A stretch of DNA of 64,000 bases from Streptomyces pseudovenezuelae (GTDB lineage Bacteria; Actinomycetota; Actinomycetes; Streptomycetales; Streptomycetaceae): assembly GCF_001513955.1 (NCBI RefSeq), contig NZ_KQ948154.1:331672-395671 (forward strand). The letters are read 5' to 3'. The notes under the pieces are model-generated. The model did not search any database and was not told the origin of the DNA. It saw only the letters and a program-made list of their open reading frames with translations. This document shows, piece after piece, positions 54,383-63,363 of this stretch. How positions within the stretch are numbered: position 1 is the first letter of the stretch; the number at the start of each line of letters is the position of its first letter. Made by a program: the position numbers and the translations under genes.

Positions 54383-56431
54383 GTGTTGAGAGACAGTTCC
54401 TCCCACAGACGCGCCCCCCACACCCTGCACCGCAAGGCCGCCGCCGTGGCCCTGGTCGGTGTCTCCGCCCTGATCGCCGCGGCCGTCCAGTCGGGCGCCG
54501 CCACCGCAGCCCCGGCGAAGGCGCCGTCGGCCGCGGGCAAGGTGCTCCCGGGCGCCGAGTCCCTCAAGCTCACCCCCGCCCAGCGCGCCGCGCTGATCCG
54601 CGAGGCGAACGCCACCAAGGCGGACACCGCCAAGGACCTCGGCCTCGGCGCCAAGGAGAAGCTGGTCGTCCGTGACGTCGTCAAGGACGGCAACGGCACG
54701 CTGCACACCCGCTACGAGCGCACCTACGACGGCCTGCCCGTCCTCGGCGGCGACCTCGTGGTGGAGACCACGAAGGCCGGTGCGACCGAGGGCGTCGTCA
54801 AGGCGACGAACAAGACCATCAAGGTCGCCTCCGTGACGCCGAAGGTGACCGCGGCCAAGGCGTCCGCGCAGGCGCTGAAGGCCGCGCAGGCCGCCGGCGC
54901 CGACAAGGCCGCCACCGACCGCGCCCCGCGCAAGGTGATCTGGGCCGGCAACGGCACGCCGACCCTGGCGTACGAGACGGTCGTCGGCGGCCTCCAGGAG
55001 GACGGCACACCGAACGAGCTGCACGTCGTCACGGACGCGGCGACCGGCGCGAAGCTCTACGAGTACCAGGGCATCGAGACCGGCACCGGCAACACCATGT
55101 ACAGCGGCACGGTCACCCTCGGCACCACGCAGTCCGGGTCGACGTACAACCTGACCGACTCGGCGCGCGGCGGCCACAAGACGTACAACCTCAACCGCGG
55201 CACCTCCGGCACCGGCACCCTCTTCTCGGGGCCCGACGACGTCTGGGGCAACGGCAGCGCCTCCAACACCGAGACGGCCGGCGCGGACGCCCACTACGGT
55301 GCCGCGCTCACCTGGGACTACTACAAGAACGTGCAGGGGCGTTCGGGTATCCGCGGTGACGGGGTCGGGGCGTACTCCCGGGTGCACTACGGCAACGCGT
55401 ACGTCAACGCGTTCTGGGACGACAGCTGCTTCTGCATGACGTACGGCGACGGCTCGGGCAACACCCACCCGCTGACGTCGATCGACGTGGCCGGTCACGA
55501 GATGACCCACGGCGTCACGTCCAACACCGCGGGACTCAACTACTCGGGCGAGTCCGGCGGTCTGAACGAGGCGACCTCCGACATCTTCGGCACGGCCGTC
55601 GAGTTCTACGCGAACAACTCCAACGACGTCGGTGACTACCTCATCGGCGAGGAGATCAACATCAACGGCGACGGCACGCCGCTGCGTTACATGGACAAGC
55701 CGAGCAAGGACGGCGCGTCCAAGGACAGTTGGTACTCCGGGATCGGATCGGTGGACGTCCACTACTCGTCCGGCCCGGCGAACCACTTCTTCTACCTCCT
55801 GTCGGAGGGCAGCGGCACCAAGACCATCAACGGTGTCACCTACAACTCCTCGACGTCGGACGGCCTTCCGGTCACCGGCATCGGCCGGGACAAGGCGGAG
55901 AAGATCTGGTTCCGCGCGCTGACCACGAAGTTCACCTCGACGACGAACTACGCGGCCGCCCGCACCGGCACCCTCGCGGCGGCCGGTGAGTTGTACGGCA
56001 CGACGAGCGCCGAGTACACGGCCGTGGCGAACGCCTGGGCGGGCGTGGCGGTCGGCTCGCGTCCCGGCGGTGGCGGTGGCGGCACCTCGTTCGAGTCCAC
56101 CACCGACGTATCGATTCCGGACAACGGGGCGGCGGTCAACTCGCCGATCACCGTGACAGGGCGTACCGGCAACGCGCCCTCGAACCTCGCGGTCTCGGTC
56201 GACATCGTGCACACCTACATCGGTGACCTCCGGGTGCAGCTGATCGCCCCCGACGGCACGGCGTACACGCTGAAGGCGTACGGCACCGGTGGCAGCACCG
56301 ACAACCTCAACACCACGTACACCGTGAACGCCTCGTCCGAGGTCGCCAACGGGACCTGGCAGTTGCGGGTCCAGGACAACGCGGCCCAGGACACCGGCTA
56401 CATCAACAGCTGGAAGCTGACCTTCCCGTAG
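54383..56431 (+). CDS. secreted M4 (thermolysin-like) metalloprotease with P/Homo B domain
   Basis: 682 residues. Signal peptide to about residue 43 (ALIAAAVQSGAATAA), FTP/PepSY propeptide (about 55-215), catalytic domain with zinc motif HEMTH (about 372-376) and the third ligand in GGLNEATSD, then a C-terminal P domain from about 568 (ending INSWKLTFP). Extracellular neutral protease. GTG start with AGAAGGAG upstream. Tandem paralogue of the next gene, which lacks the P domain. Confidence 0.95.
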   Translation: MLRDSSSHRRAPHTLHRKAAAVALVGVSALIAAAVQSGAATAAPAKAPSAAGKVLPGAESLKLTPAQRAALIREANATKADTAKDLGLGAKEKLVVRDVVKDGNGTLHTRYERTYDGLPVLGGDLVVETTKAGATEGVVKATNKTIKVASVTPKVTAAKASAQALKAAQAAGADKAATDRAPRKVIWAGNGTPTLAYETVVGGLQEDGTPNELHVVTDAATGAKLYEYQGIETGTGNTMYSGTVTLGTTQSGSTYNLTDSARGGHKTYNLNRGTSGTGTLFSGPDDVWGNGSASNTETAGADAHYGAALTWDYYKNVQGRSGIRGDGVGAYSRVHYGNAYVNAFWDDSCFCMTYGDGSGNTHPLTSIDVAGHEMTHGVTSNTAGLNYSGESGGLNEATSDIFGTAVEFYANNSNDVGDYLIGEEININGDGTPLRYMDKPSKDGASKDSWYSGIGSVDVHYSSGPANHFFYLLSEGSGTKTINGVTYNSSTSDGLPVTGIGRDKAEKIWFRALTTKFTSTTNYAAARTGTLAAAGELYGTTSAEYTAVANAWAGVAVGSRPGGGGGGTSFESTTDVSIPDNGAAVNSPITVTGRTGNAPSNLAVSVDIVHTYIGDLRVQLIAPDGTAYTLKAYGTGGSTDNLNTTYTVNASSEVANGTWQLRVQDNAAQDTGYINSWKLTFP

Positions 56432-56448
56432 GTCGCTCCCGCACGGAC

Positions 56449-56496
56449 AGGGCGCCGCCCCGGTGGTTCAACTCCCCGGGGCGGCGCCCTCTTTTT
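56449..56496 (+). terminator. intrinsic terminator after first M4 protease
   Basis: 15-bp perfect stem (56449-56463 with 56476-56490) followed by CTTTTTG, a classical Rho-independent structure. Confidence 0.92.
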
Positions 56497-56714
56497 GCCG
56501 TCCCATGACCGACGACCTGTTGGCGCTTTACCCAGGTCAACTCGTTTTACATGCCTGCAATGTTCATCCAGCCGTCGACTTTCAGCCAACATCACTTGGG
56601 GGTCATGACATGTACGCGCCTTGATGCCACGCTTCCTCACAACCGCCGCACAACTTCACAACCACCCCGGAAGGCAACCCCACGCCCTCCGGGCTCCCCC
56701 ACGAAGGAGCTTGT

Positions 56715-58382
56715 GTGACCCCCCTCTACGCGCGTCACAAGCGCACCACCCTGGCCATCGCCACCGCCGTCGCGGCCGGGGCCCTGCTCACCACCGGTCT
56801 GACCACCGGCAGTGCCGCCGCCGTGACCCCGGCCGAAGGCACCGCAAAGGCCACCCTCGCGGGCGCCCCGGTCCAGCTGACCACGGCCGCCCGCACCTCC
56901 CTCATCAAGGAGCAGCAGGCCGACGCGTCGACCACGGCCCAGAAGATAGGCCTCGGCGCCAAGGAGAAGCTGGTCGTCAAGGACGTCGTGAAGGACGCCG
57001 ACGGCACGGTCCACACCCGCTACGAGCGCACCTACGAAGGTCTGCCCGTCCTCGGCGGCGACCTGGTCGTCCACGAGTCGAAGTCCGGCGCGACCGAGGG
57101 CGTCTCCAGAGCGACCAAGGCCACCATCAAGGTCGCCTCCCTGACGCCGAAGGTCACGGCCGCCAAGGCCGAGACGCAGGCGCTGAGCGCGGCCAAGGCC
57201 GCGGGCTCGGACAAGACCGCGGCCGACGGCGCGCGCAAGGTCGTCTGGGCCGGCTCGGGCACTCCCGTCCTCGCCTACGAGACGATCGTCGGCGGCTTCC
57301 AGGACGACGGCACCCCGAACCAGCTGCACGTCATCACCGACGCCGCCACCGGCAAGAAGCTCTACGAGTACCAGGGCATCGAGAACGCCACCGGCACCGG
57401 CAAGAGCCTGTACTCGGGCACGGTCAGCCTGGAGACCACGCTGTCCGGCTCGACGTACAACCTCACCGACGCCACCCGCGGCAGCCACAAGACGTACAAC
57501 AAGTCCCACGGGACCAGCTCCTCCGCGGGCACCCTGTTCACGGACGCCGACAACGTGTGGGGCACCGGCGCGGCCTCCAGCTCCACCACCGACCAGACCG
57601 CGGCCGTGGACGCCACCTACGGCGCCCAGGAGACCTGGGACTTCTACAAGTCCACCTTCGGCCGCAGCGGCATCAAGAACAACGGTGTCGGCGCCTACAG
57701 CCGCGTCCACTACGGCAACGCGTACGTCAACGCGTTCTGGGACGACAGCTGCTTCTGCATGACGTACGGCGACGGCGAGGGCAACGTCAACCCGCTCACC
57801 TCGCTGGACGTGGCCGGCCACGAGATGAGCCACGGCGTCACCTCGAACACGGCGGGCCTGAACTACTCGGGCGAGTCCGGCGGCCTCAACGAGGCGACCT
57901 CGGACATCTTCGGCACGGGTGTCGAGTTCTACGCCAACAACTCCAACGACGTCGGTGACTACCTCATCGGCGAGGAGATCGACATCAACGGCGACGGCAC
58001 CCCGCTGCGCTACATGGACAAGCCCAGCAAGGACGGCGGCTCGGCGGACTCCTGGTCCTCCACCGTCGGCAACAAGGACGTGCACTACTCGTCCGGCGTC
58101 GCGAACCACTTCTTCTACCTGCTGTCCGAGGGCAGCGGCGCGAAGACGATCAACGGCGTGTCCTACAACTCGCCCACGTCCAACGGCTCCACAGTCACCG
58201 GCATCGGCCGCGCCAAGGCGCTGCAGATCTGGTACAAGGCGCTGACGACGTACTTCACGTCGACGACCAACTACAAGTCGGCGCGCACCGGCACGCTCTC
58301 CGCGGCGTCCGCCCTGTACGGCTCCACCAGCACCGAGTACAAGGCGGTGGCGGCGGCCTGGTCCGCGGTCAACGTGAGCTAG
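56715..58382 (+). CDS. secreted M4 metalloprotease without P domain
   Basis: 555 residues. Signal peptide (to about residue 36), propeptide and catalytic domain closely similar to the preceding protein; zinc motif HEMSH (about 368-372) and GGLNEATSDIFG. Ends directly after the catalytic domain (AAWSAVNVS). GTG start with AAGGAG. Duplication with loss, or gain, of the P domain explains the pair. Confidence 0.95.
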   Translation: MTPLYARHKRTTLAIATAVAAGALLTTGLTTGSAAAVTPAEGTAKATLAGAPVQLTTAARTSLIKEQQADASTTAQKIGLGAKEKLVVKDVVKDADGTVHTRYERTYEGLPVLGGDLVVHESKSGATEGVSRATKATIKVASLTPKVTAAKAETQALSAAKAAGSDKTAADGARKVVWAGSGTPVLAYETIVGGFQDDGTPNQLHVITDAATGKKLYEYQGIENATGTGKSLYSGTVSLETTLSGSTYNLTDATRGSHKTYNKSHGTSSSAGTLFTDADNVWGTGAASSSTTDQTAAVDATYGAQETWDFYKSTFGRSGIKNNGVGAYSRVHYGNAYVNAFWDDSCFCMTYGDGEGNVNPLTSLDVAGHEMSHGVTSNTAGLNYSGESGGLNEATSDIFGTGVEFYANNSNDVGDYLIGEEIDINGDGTPLRYMDKPSKDGGSADSWSSTVGNKDVHYSSGVANHFFYLLSEGSGAKTINGVSYNSPTSNGSTVTGIGRAKALQIWYKALTTYFTSTTNYKSARTGTLSAASALYGSTSTEYKAVAAAWSAVNVS

Positions 58383-58400
58383 TACCCCGAGAGGCCCGAC

Positions 58401-58439
58401 GGGCGGCACCCGGACCGAAGGCAGGTCCGGGTGCCGCCC
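58401..58439 (+). terminator. terminator after second M4 protease
   Basis: 16-bp perfect stem (58401-58416 with 58424-58439), 7-nt loop, 19 nt after the stop. Confidence 0.85.
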
Positions 58440-58453
58440 TACTCTTGGGTCCC

Positions 58454-58963
58454 ATGTCCTTCACGTACGACGACGTCGGCGCGACCCGGCGGAGCGGCTT
58501 CTGCCCGCCCGGCTTCCACCCCCTGCATGTCCGCACCCGCATAGGCGAGGGCCACGACGTCTTCGAGAAGGCCTCCGAGGCGGTCCTGACCTGGGAGATG
58601 CACCGCGCCCTCGGTGTGGGCATGGACACCACCGCGGACCGCGCGGCCCCCGACGTGGACGTGACGGTCACCCTCGCCGGCGTCATCAAGGCCCCCTGCC
58701 GGGTGGTGTGGACGGTCGAGGAACACCGCCGCGCGGGCTGGGCCTACGGCACCCTGAGCGGCCACCCCGAATGCGGCGAGGAGTCCTTCGTCGTCGACCG
58801 CACGGGCGACGGCACGGTGTGGCTGACGGTGTCGGCGTTCAGCAGGGCCGCGAAGTGGTACTCCCGGGCGGGCGGCCCGGCGACCCGCGGACTCCAGCAC
58901 GCCTACGCCCGGCGGTGCGGGGCCGTACTGCGCAGACTGTGCGGCGGAGAGGACGCGGGCTGA
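58454..58963 (+). CDS. DUF1990-family protein
   Basis: 169 residues. The family opening FTYDDVGATR is clear, followed by 'GFHPLHVRTRIGEGHDVF' and 'LSGHPECGEESFVV'. Function is unknown; the domain is thought to be a small-molecule binding or START-like fold. It starts 15 nt after the terminator, so it probably has its own promoter overlapping the hairpin, or is transcribed by read-through. Convergent with glgP. Confidence 0.85.
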   Translation: MSFTYDDVGATRRSGFCPPGFHPLHVRTRIGEGHDVFEKASEAVLTWEMHRALGVGMDTTADRAAPDVDVTVTLAGVIKAPCRVVWTVEEHRRAGWAYGTLSGHPECGEESFVVDRTGDGTVWLTVSAFSRAAKWYSRAGGPATRGLQHAYARRCGAVLRRLCGGEDAG

Positions 58964-58994
58964 GGCAGGCGGCCCGGCCCGCGCCCCCCTCCGC

Positions 58995-61613
58995 TCAGCG
59001 CATCAGCAAGCCCGCCCCCTCCACCGCGTCCTGCGAGGGCACCGCCACCATCCCCAGCTCCGCGCCCGACGCCAGCAGCCGATGCGCGGGCAGGATGCGG
59101 ACCGTGTAACCGAAGGGGCCCGTGCGGTCCAGGGACAGGGGGCCTTCGTAGACCCACCGGCCCTCCGTGTCCGGGCCGCCCACCGGCTTCAGCGGGACCG
59201 TCGACGCGTCCGCGATGCGGTCCTCCTCGTCCACCCGGCCGGAGACCGCCTGGACCTCCACGTCGTCGGGGCCGAGCGTGCCGAGGCCGACGCGGACCCG
59301 GAGTCCGAGGGTGGTGCCGAGTTCGGCCGTGGTCGTCGCGACCGTGGTCTCCACGTGGTCGACCGTCACGTCGTGCCACTGCGCCCGCAGCCTGGCCTTC
59401 CACTCCGCCAGTTCGCGCGCCGCGTCCGGGACCATCGCGCGGTGGGCGTGCGCCGCGGGGGCGTAGAGCCGCTCGACGTACTCGCGGACCATGCGGCCCG
59501 CCAGGACCTTCGGGCCCAGCAGGGTGAGCGTCTGGCGGACCATCTCGATCCAGCGATCGGGCAGGCCGCCCTGGCCGCGCTCGTAGAAGCGGGGGGTCAC
59601 CCGCTGTTCGAGCAGTTCGTAGAGGGCGTCGGCCTCTATGTCGTCGCGCCGGTCGGGATCGGTCCCCACGCCGTCGGCCGTCGGGATCGACCAGCCGAAG
59701 TCGGGCTGGAACCACTCGTCCCACCAGCCGTCGAGGACGGAGAGGTTCAGGCAGCCGTTCAGCGCCGCCTTCATCCCGCTCGTCCCGCAGGCCTCCAGCG
59801 GCCGCAGCGGGTTGTTGAGCCAGATGTCGCAGCCCGGGTAGAGCTTCTGCGCCATCGCCATGCCGTAGTCGGGCAGGAACACGATCCGGTGGCGGACCCG
59901 CGGGTCGTCGGCGAACCGGACCAGCTCCTGGACCAGCCGCTTCCCGCCGTCGTCCGCCGGGTGCGCCTTGCCCGCCACCACGATCTGGATCGGGTGCTCG
60001 GGGTGCAGCAGCAAGTCCATCAGACGGTCGCGGTCCCGCAGCATGAGAGTGAGCCGCTTGTACGACGGGACGCGGCGCGCGAATCCGATCGTCAGCACAT
60101 CGGGGTCAAGCACGCCGTCGATCCAGCCCAACTCGGCGGTCCCGGCGCCGCGTTGACGCCAGGACGCCCGCAGCCGCTCACGCACCTCCGTCACCAGCTG
60201 CTCCCGCAGCGAACGGCGCAGTTCCCAGATGTCCTGGTCGGGGATGTCCCCCACGGCGTCCCAGCGGTCCGAGCCGCCGACGGTCAGCGCGTCCTCGGTG
60301 CGCTGGGCGCCGATCTGCCGGGCGCCGAGCCGGAACACCTCGGGCGCGACCCAGGTCGGGGCGTGCACCCCGTTGGTCACGGAGGTGATCGGCACCTCCT
60401 CCGGGTCGAATCCCGGCCACAGTCCGGAGAACATCTCCCGGCTGACCTGCCCGTGCAGCAGCGAGACCCCGTTGGCCCGCTGGGCCAGGCGCAGGCCCAT
60501 CACGGCCATGTTGAAGAGGTTGGGTTCGCCGCCCGGGTAGGTCTCCATGCCGAGGGCGAGGATGCGGCCCACGTCCATGCGCGGAAGCTCGGCCTCGGCG
60601 CCGAAGTGCCGGGCGACCAGTTCCCGGTCGAAGCGGTCGATGCCGGCCGGGACGGGGGTGTGCGTGGTGAACACGGTCCCAGCCCGGACCGCCTCCAGAC
60701 CGGCGTCGAAGTCGAGCCCCTGGTCGCAGAGTTCCGCGATCCGCTCCAGGCCGAGGAACCCGGCGTGCCCCTCGTTGGTGTGGAAGACCTCGGGGTCGGC
60801 GTGGCCGGTCAGCCGGCAGTACGTCCGTACGGCCCGGACACCCCCTATGCCCAGCAGCATCTCCTGGAGCAGCCGGTGTTCGCTGCCGCCGCCGTAGAGC
60901 CGGTCGGTCACCCCGCGTTCGCCGAGGTCGTTCTCCTCGACGTCGGAGTCCAGCATCAGCAGGGGCACCCGGCCGACCTGGGCGAGCCAGATCCGGGCGT
61001 GCAGCTGCTTGCCGCCGGGCAGGGCCAGCGACACCTGTGCCGGGGTGCCGTCGGCCTCCCTCAGCAGCGCCACCGGCAGCTCGTTGGGGTCCAGGACCGG
61101 ATAGTGCTCCTGCTGCCAGCCGTCCCGGGACAGGGACTGGCGGAAGTAGCCGTGGCGGTACAGCAGGCCCACACCGATCAGCGGTACGCCCAGGTCACTG
61201 GCCGCCTTCAGATGGTCGCCGGCCAGGATCCCCAGTCCGCCGGAGTACTGCGGCAGGGCGGCGGTGACGCCGAACTCGGGTGAGAAGTAGGCGACGGCGG
61301 CCGGGAGTTCACCGGGATGGGCCTGGTACCAGCGCTCCCCGGTGACGTAGTCGTGGAGATCGTCGGCCACCGCGGTGAGCCGCCGCAGGAAGTGGCGGTC
61401 CTCGGCGAGTTCGGCCAGCCGGGCGGGTCGCACGCTGCCGAGCAGCCGTACGGGATCACCGCCCGACGCGGCCCAGTGCTCCGGGTCGACGGACTGGAAG
61501 AGATCACGGGTCTCCGCGTGCCAGGACCAGCGCAGATTGCGCGCCAGATCACTCAGGGGCCGCAGGGCATCGGGGAGTACGGGTCGGACGGTGAATCGAC
61601 GGATCGCCTTCAC
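58995..61613 (-). CDS. glgP: alpha-glucan (glycogen/maltodextrin) phosphorylase
   Basis: 872 residues. N-terminal DUF3417 domain (about 10-115, LARNLRWSWHAETRDLF), then a GT35 catalytic domain with the PLP-Lys motif CGTSGMKAALNG (about 608-620) and 'NGVHAPTW'. Releases glucose-1-phosphate from glycogen. GTG 61613 has GAGG 6 nt upstream; the frame stays open to 61646. It lies beside glgE (with the subtilase gene between), as in Streptomyces glgE loci. Confidence 0.94.
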   Translation of the reverse strand: MKAIRRFTVRPVLPDALRPLSDLARNLRWSWHAETRDLFQSVDPEHWAASGGDPVRLLGSVRPARLAELAEDRHFLRRLTAVADDLHDYVTGERWYQAHPGELPAAVAYFSPEFGVTAALPQYSGGLGILAGDHLKAASDLGVPLIGVGLLYRHGYFRQSLSRDGWQQEHYPVLDPNELPVALLREADGTPAQVSLALPGGKQLHARIWLAQVGRVPLLMLDSDVEENDLGERGVTDRLYGGGSEHRLLQEMLLGIGGVRAVRTYCRLTGHADPEVFHTNEGHAGFLGLERIAELCDQGLDFDAGLEAVRAGTVFTTHTPVPAGIDRFDRELVARHFGAEAELPRMDVGRILALGMETYPGGEPNLFNMAVMGLRLAQRANGVSLLHGQVSREMFSGLWPGFDPEEVPITSVTNGVHAPTWVAPEVFRLGARQIGAQRTEDALTVGGSDRWDAVGDIPDQDIWELRRSLREQLVTEVRERLRASWRQRGAGTAELGWIDGVLDPDVLTIGFARRVPSYKRLTLMLRDRDRLMDLLLHPEHPIQIVVAGKAHPADDGGKRLVQELVRFADDPRVRHRIVFLPDYGMAMAQKLYPGCDIWLNNPLRPLEACGTSGMKAALNGCLNLSVLDGWWDEWFQPDFGWSIPTADGVGTDPDRRDDIEADALYELLEQRVTPRFYERGQGGLPDRWIEMVRQTLTLLGPKVLAGRMVREYVERLYAPAAHAHRAMVPDAARELAEWKARLRAQWHDVTVDHVETTVATTTAELGTTLGLRVRVGLGTLGPDDVEVQAVSGRVDEEDRIADASTVPLKPVGGPDTEGRWVYEGPLSLDRTGPFGYTVRILPAHRLLASGAELGMVAVPSQDAVEGAGLLMR

Positions 61614-61944
61614 ATTCCACCTCGGCGCGCGAGCGGAGTGGGACACACGGCGGTGTGCGTCCCGTCTTCAGCCTCGACCGTATCCGTGCGGGGGGTCTCG
61701 TCACCACGGCGCAGTTCACGGCAGAAGGCCGTGTCGCCCCCAAGCCGTTCCGCATCGAACAGTCCGGAAATCACCGCAACCTCCGCGCGTCACCCGATAG
61801 CGGATATGGCCGATTACACCCCCACAGGCGTCCTTGTGGTACTTCACACCGCACGAGAGGCTTCCCCATGGCGTAGCGGCCGACGCCGGGCGCATCCGGC
61901 GGACCGCGGCCGCGTACGCCGAGCTGAGGAGGGGAACTCAAGTC
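61614..61944. other. divergent intergenic region, no gene seen
   Basis: 331 bp between glgP (minus) and the subtilase (plus). It must hold both promoters. I see no convincing ORF, repeat or strong hairpin. Confidence 0.5.
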
Positions 61945-63147
61945 ATGGCACGGACGCGAGAACGGCGTCTGCGCTGGGTGGGGGGCCTGACCGCGGCGAG
62001 CTGCGCAGCCGCACTTTCGGCCATCACCCTGCCCGCGCACGCCGCACCGGAGGGGCGGATACCCGGCGCCGGAGAGCCCGGTTCCGTCAGCGGGAGTTAC
62101 CTGGTGACGCTCAAGGGGGGAACGGAGGCGCCCTCGGCGACCGGAAAGGGTCTCGCCGAGAAGTACGGGGCGAGAATCAGCCATACCTACGACACGGTCC
62201 TCAACGGCTACGCCGTCCGGGCCGACGAGAGACAGGCCCGGAGGCTCGCGGCGGACCCACGGGTCGCCTCGGTCGTCCAGGACACCCGGGTGAGTCTGCA
62301 GGGCACCCAGAACAACCCGCCGTCCTGGGGCCTGGACCGCCTCGACCAGCCGAAGCCGTCACTGGACAGGTCCTACACCTGGCCACGGTCCGCGGGCGCC
62401 GGGGCGACGGTCTACGTGATCGACACCGGCATCCGGATCTCCCACAAGGACTTCGGGGGCCGGGCGTCCTACGGCTGGGACTTCGTCGGGGGCGACGGCT
62501 CGGCGGGCGACGGAAACGGCCACGGCACCCATGTGGCGGCCACCGCCGTCGGCACCGGGTACGGCGTCGCCAAAAAGGCCGAGGTGGTCGCCGTACGAGT
62601 TCTCGACAACACCGGATCCGGCACGACCGCCCAGGTCATCGCCGGGATCGACTGGGTGACGAAGCACGCGCGGAAGCCGGCGGTCGCCAATCTCAGCCTG
62701 GGCGGCTACCACAGCGCCCAGCTGGACGCCGCCGTACGCGGCTCCATCGCGTCCGGGGTGACCTACACGGTCGCCGCGGGCAACGACGGGGCGTCGGCCG
62801 GGCTCTATTCGCCCGCCGACGTGCGCCAGGCGATCACGGTCGGCGCGACCGACCCGAAGGACAGGCGGGCGGGCTTCTCCAACCACGGCCCCGCCCTCGA
62901 CCTCTTCGCGCCAGGGGTCTCGATCACCTCGGCGGGCATCGCCGGTGACACCGCCAGGGCGACCTACTCGGGCACCTCGATGGCGTCCCCGCACGCGGCC
63001 GGCGCCGCCGCGCTGTACCTGGCCGACCATCCGAGGGCCACTCCGGCACAGGTCGGCAAAGCGCTGGTGAAATCTGCGGCCTCCGGGAAGGTGTCCGGCC
63101 GCGGGGCCGGTTCGCCGGACAGGCTTCTCCAGGTGCCCGGTTCCTAG
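61945..63147 (+). CDS. secreted S8 serine protease (subtilisin-like)
   Basis: 400 residues. Signal peptide (to about 36), I9 inhibitor propeptide (about 50-112), catalytic domain with Asp in VYVIDTGI (about 159), His in NGHGTHVA (about 194) and Ser in SGTSMASPHAAG (about 345). Self-processing extracellular protease. ATG follows GAGGAGGGG. Terminator downstream. Confidence 0.95.
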   Translation: MARTRERRLRWVGGLTAASCAAALSAITLPAHAAPEGRIPGAGEPGSVSGSYLVTLKGGTEAPSATGKGLAEKYGARISHTYDTVLNGYAVRADERQARRLAADPRVASVVQDTRVSLQGTQNNPPSWGLDRLDQPKPSLDRSYTWPRSAGAGATVYVIDTGIRISHKDFGGRASYGWDFVGGDGSAGDGNGHGTHVAATAVGTGYGVAKKAEVVAVRVLDNTGSGTTAQVIAGIDWVTKHARKPAVANLSLGGYHSAQLDAAVRGSIASGVTYTVAAGNDGASAGLYSPADVRQAITVGATDPKDRRAGFSNHGPALDLFAPGVSITSAGIAGDTARATYSGTSMASPHAAGAAALYLADHPRATPAQVGKALVKSAASGKVSGRGAGSPDRLLQVPGS

Positions 63148-63164
63148 GGGAAGTGTCCGCAAAG

Positions 63165-63196
63165 CGGCCCCGTTCGGCCAGAACGGGGCCGGTTTT
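63165..63196 (+). terminator. intrinsic terminator after subtilase
   Basis: 11-bp perfect stem (63165-63175 with 63181-63191), 5-nt loop, then GGTTTTG. A second small hairpin, CCCACCC/GGGTGGG (63240-63258), lies in the glgE leader. Confidence 0.85.
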
Positions 63197-63363
63197 GTGT
63201 AAAGACATACGCATGAGTAGTTAGCAAAGTGCCGGATTGCCCACCCGGAGAGGGTGGGAAGGCTCCTCCGGTACACGGCTCAGGTAGGTTCACCGGTACG
63301 CCCCGCAGGACCACCTCCCCACATCCATCCGCCCACCCGAAGTTGACGCGGACAGGAGCGGTC

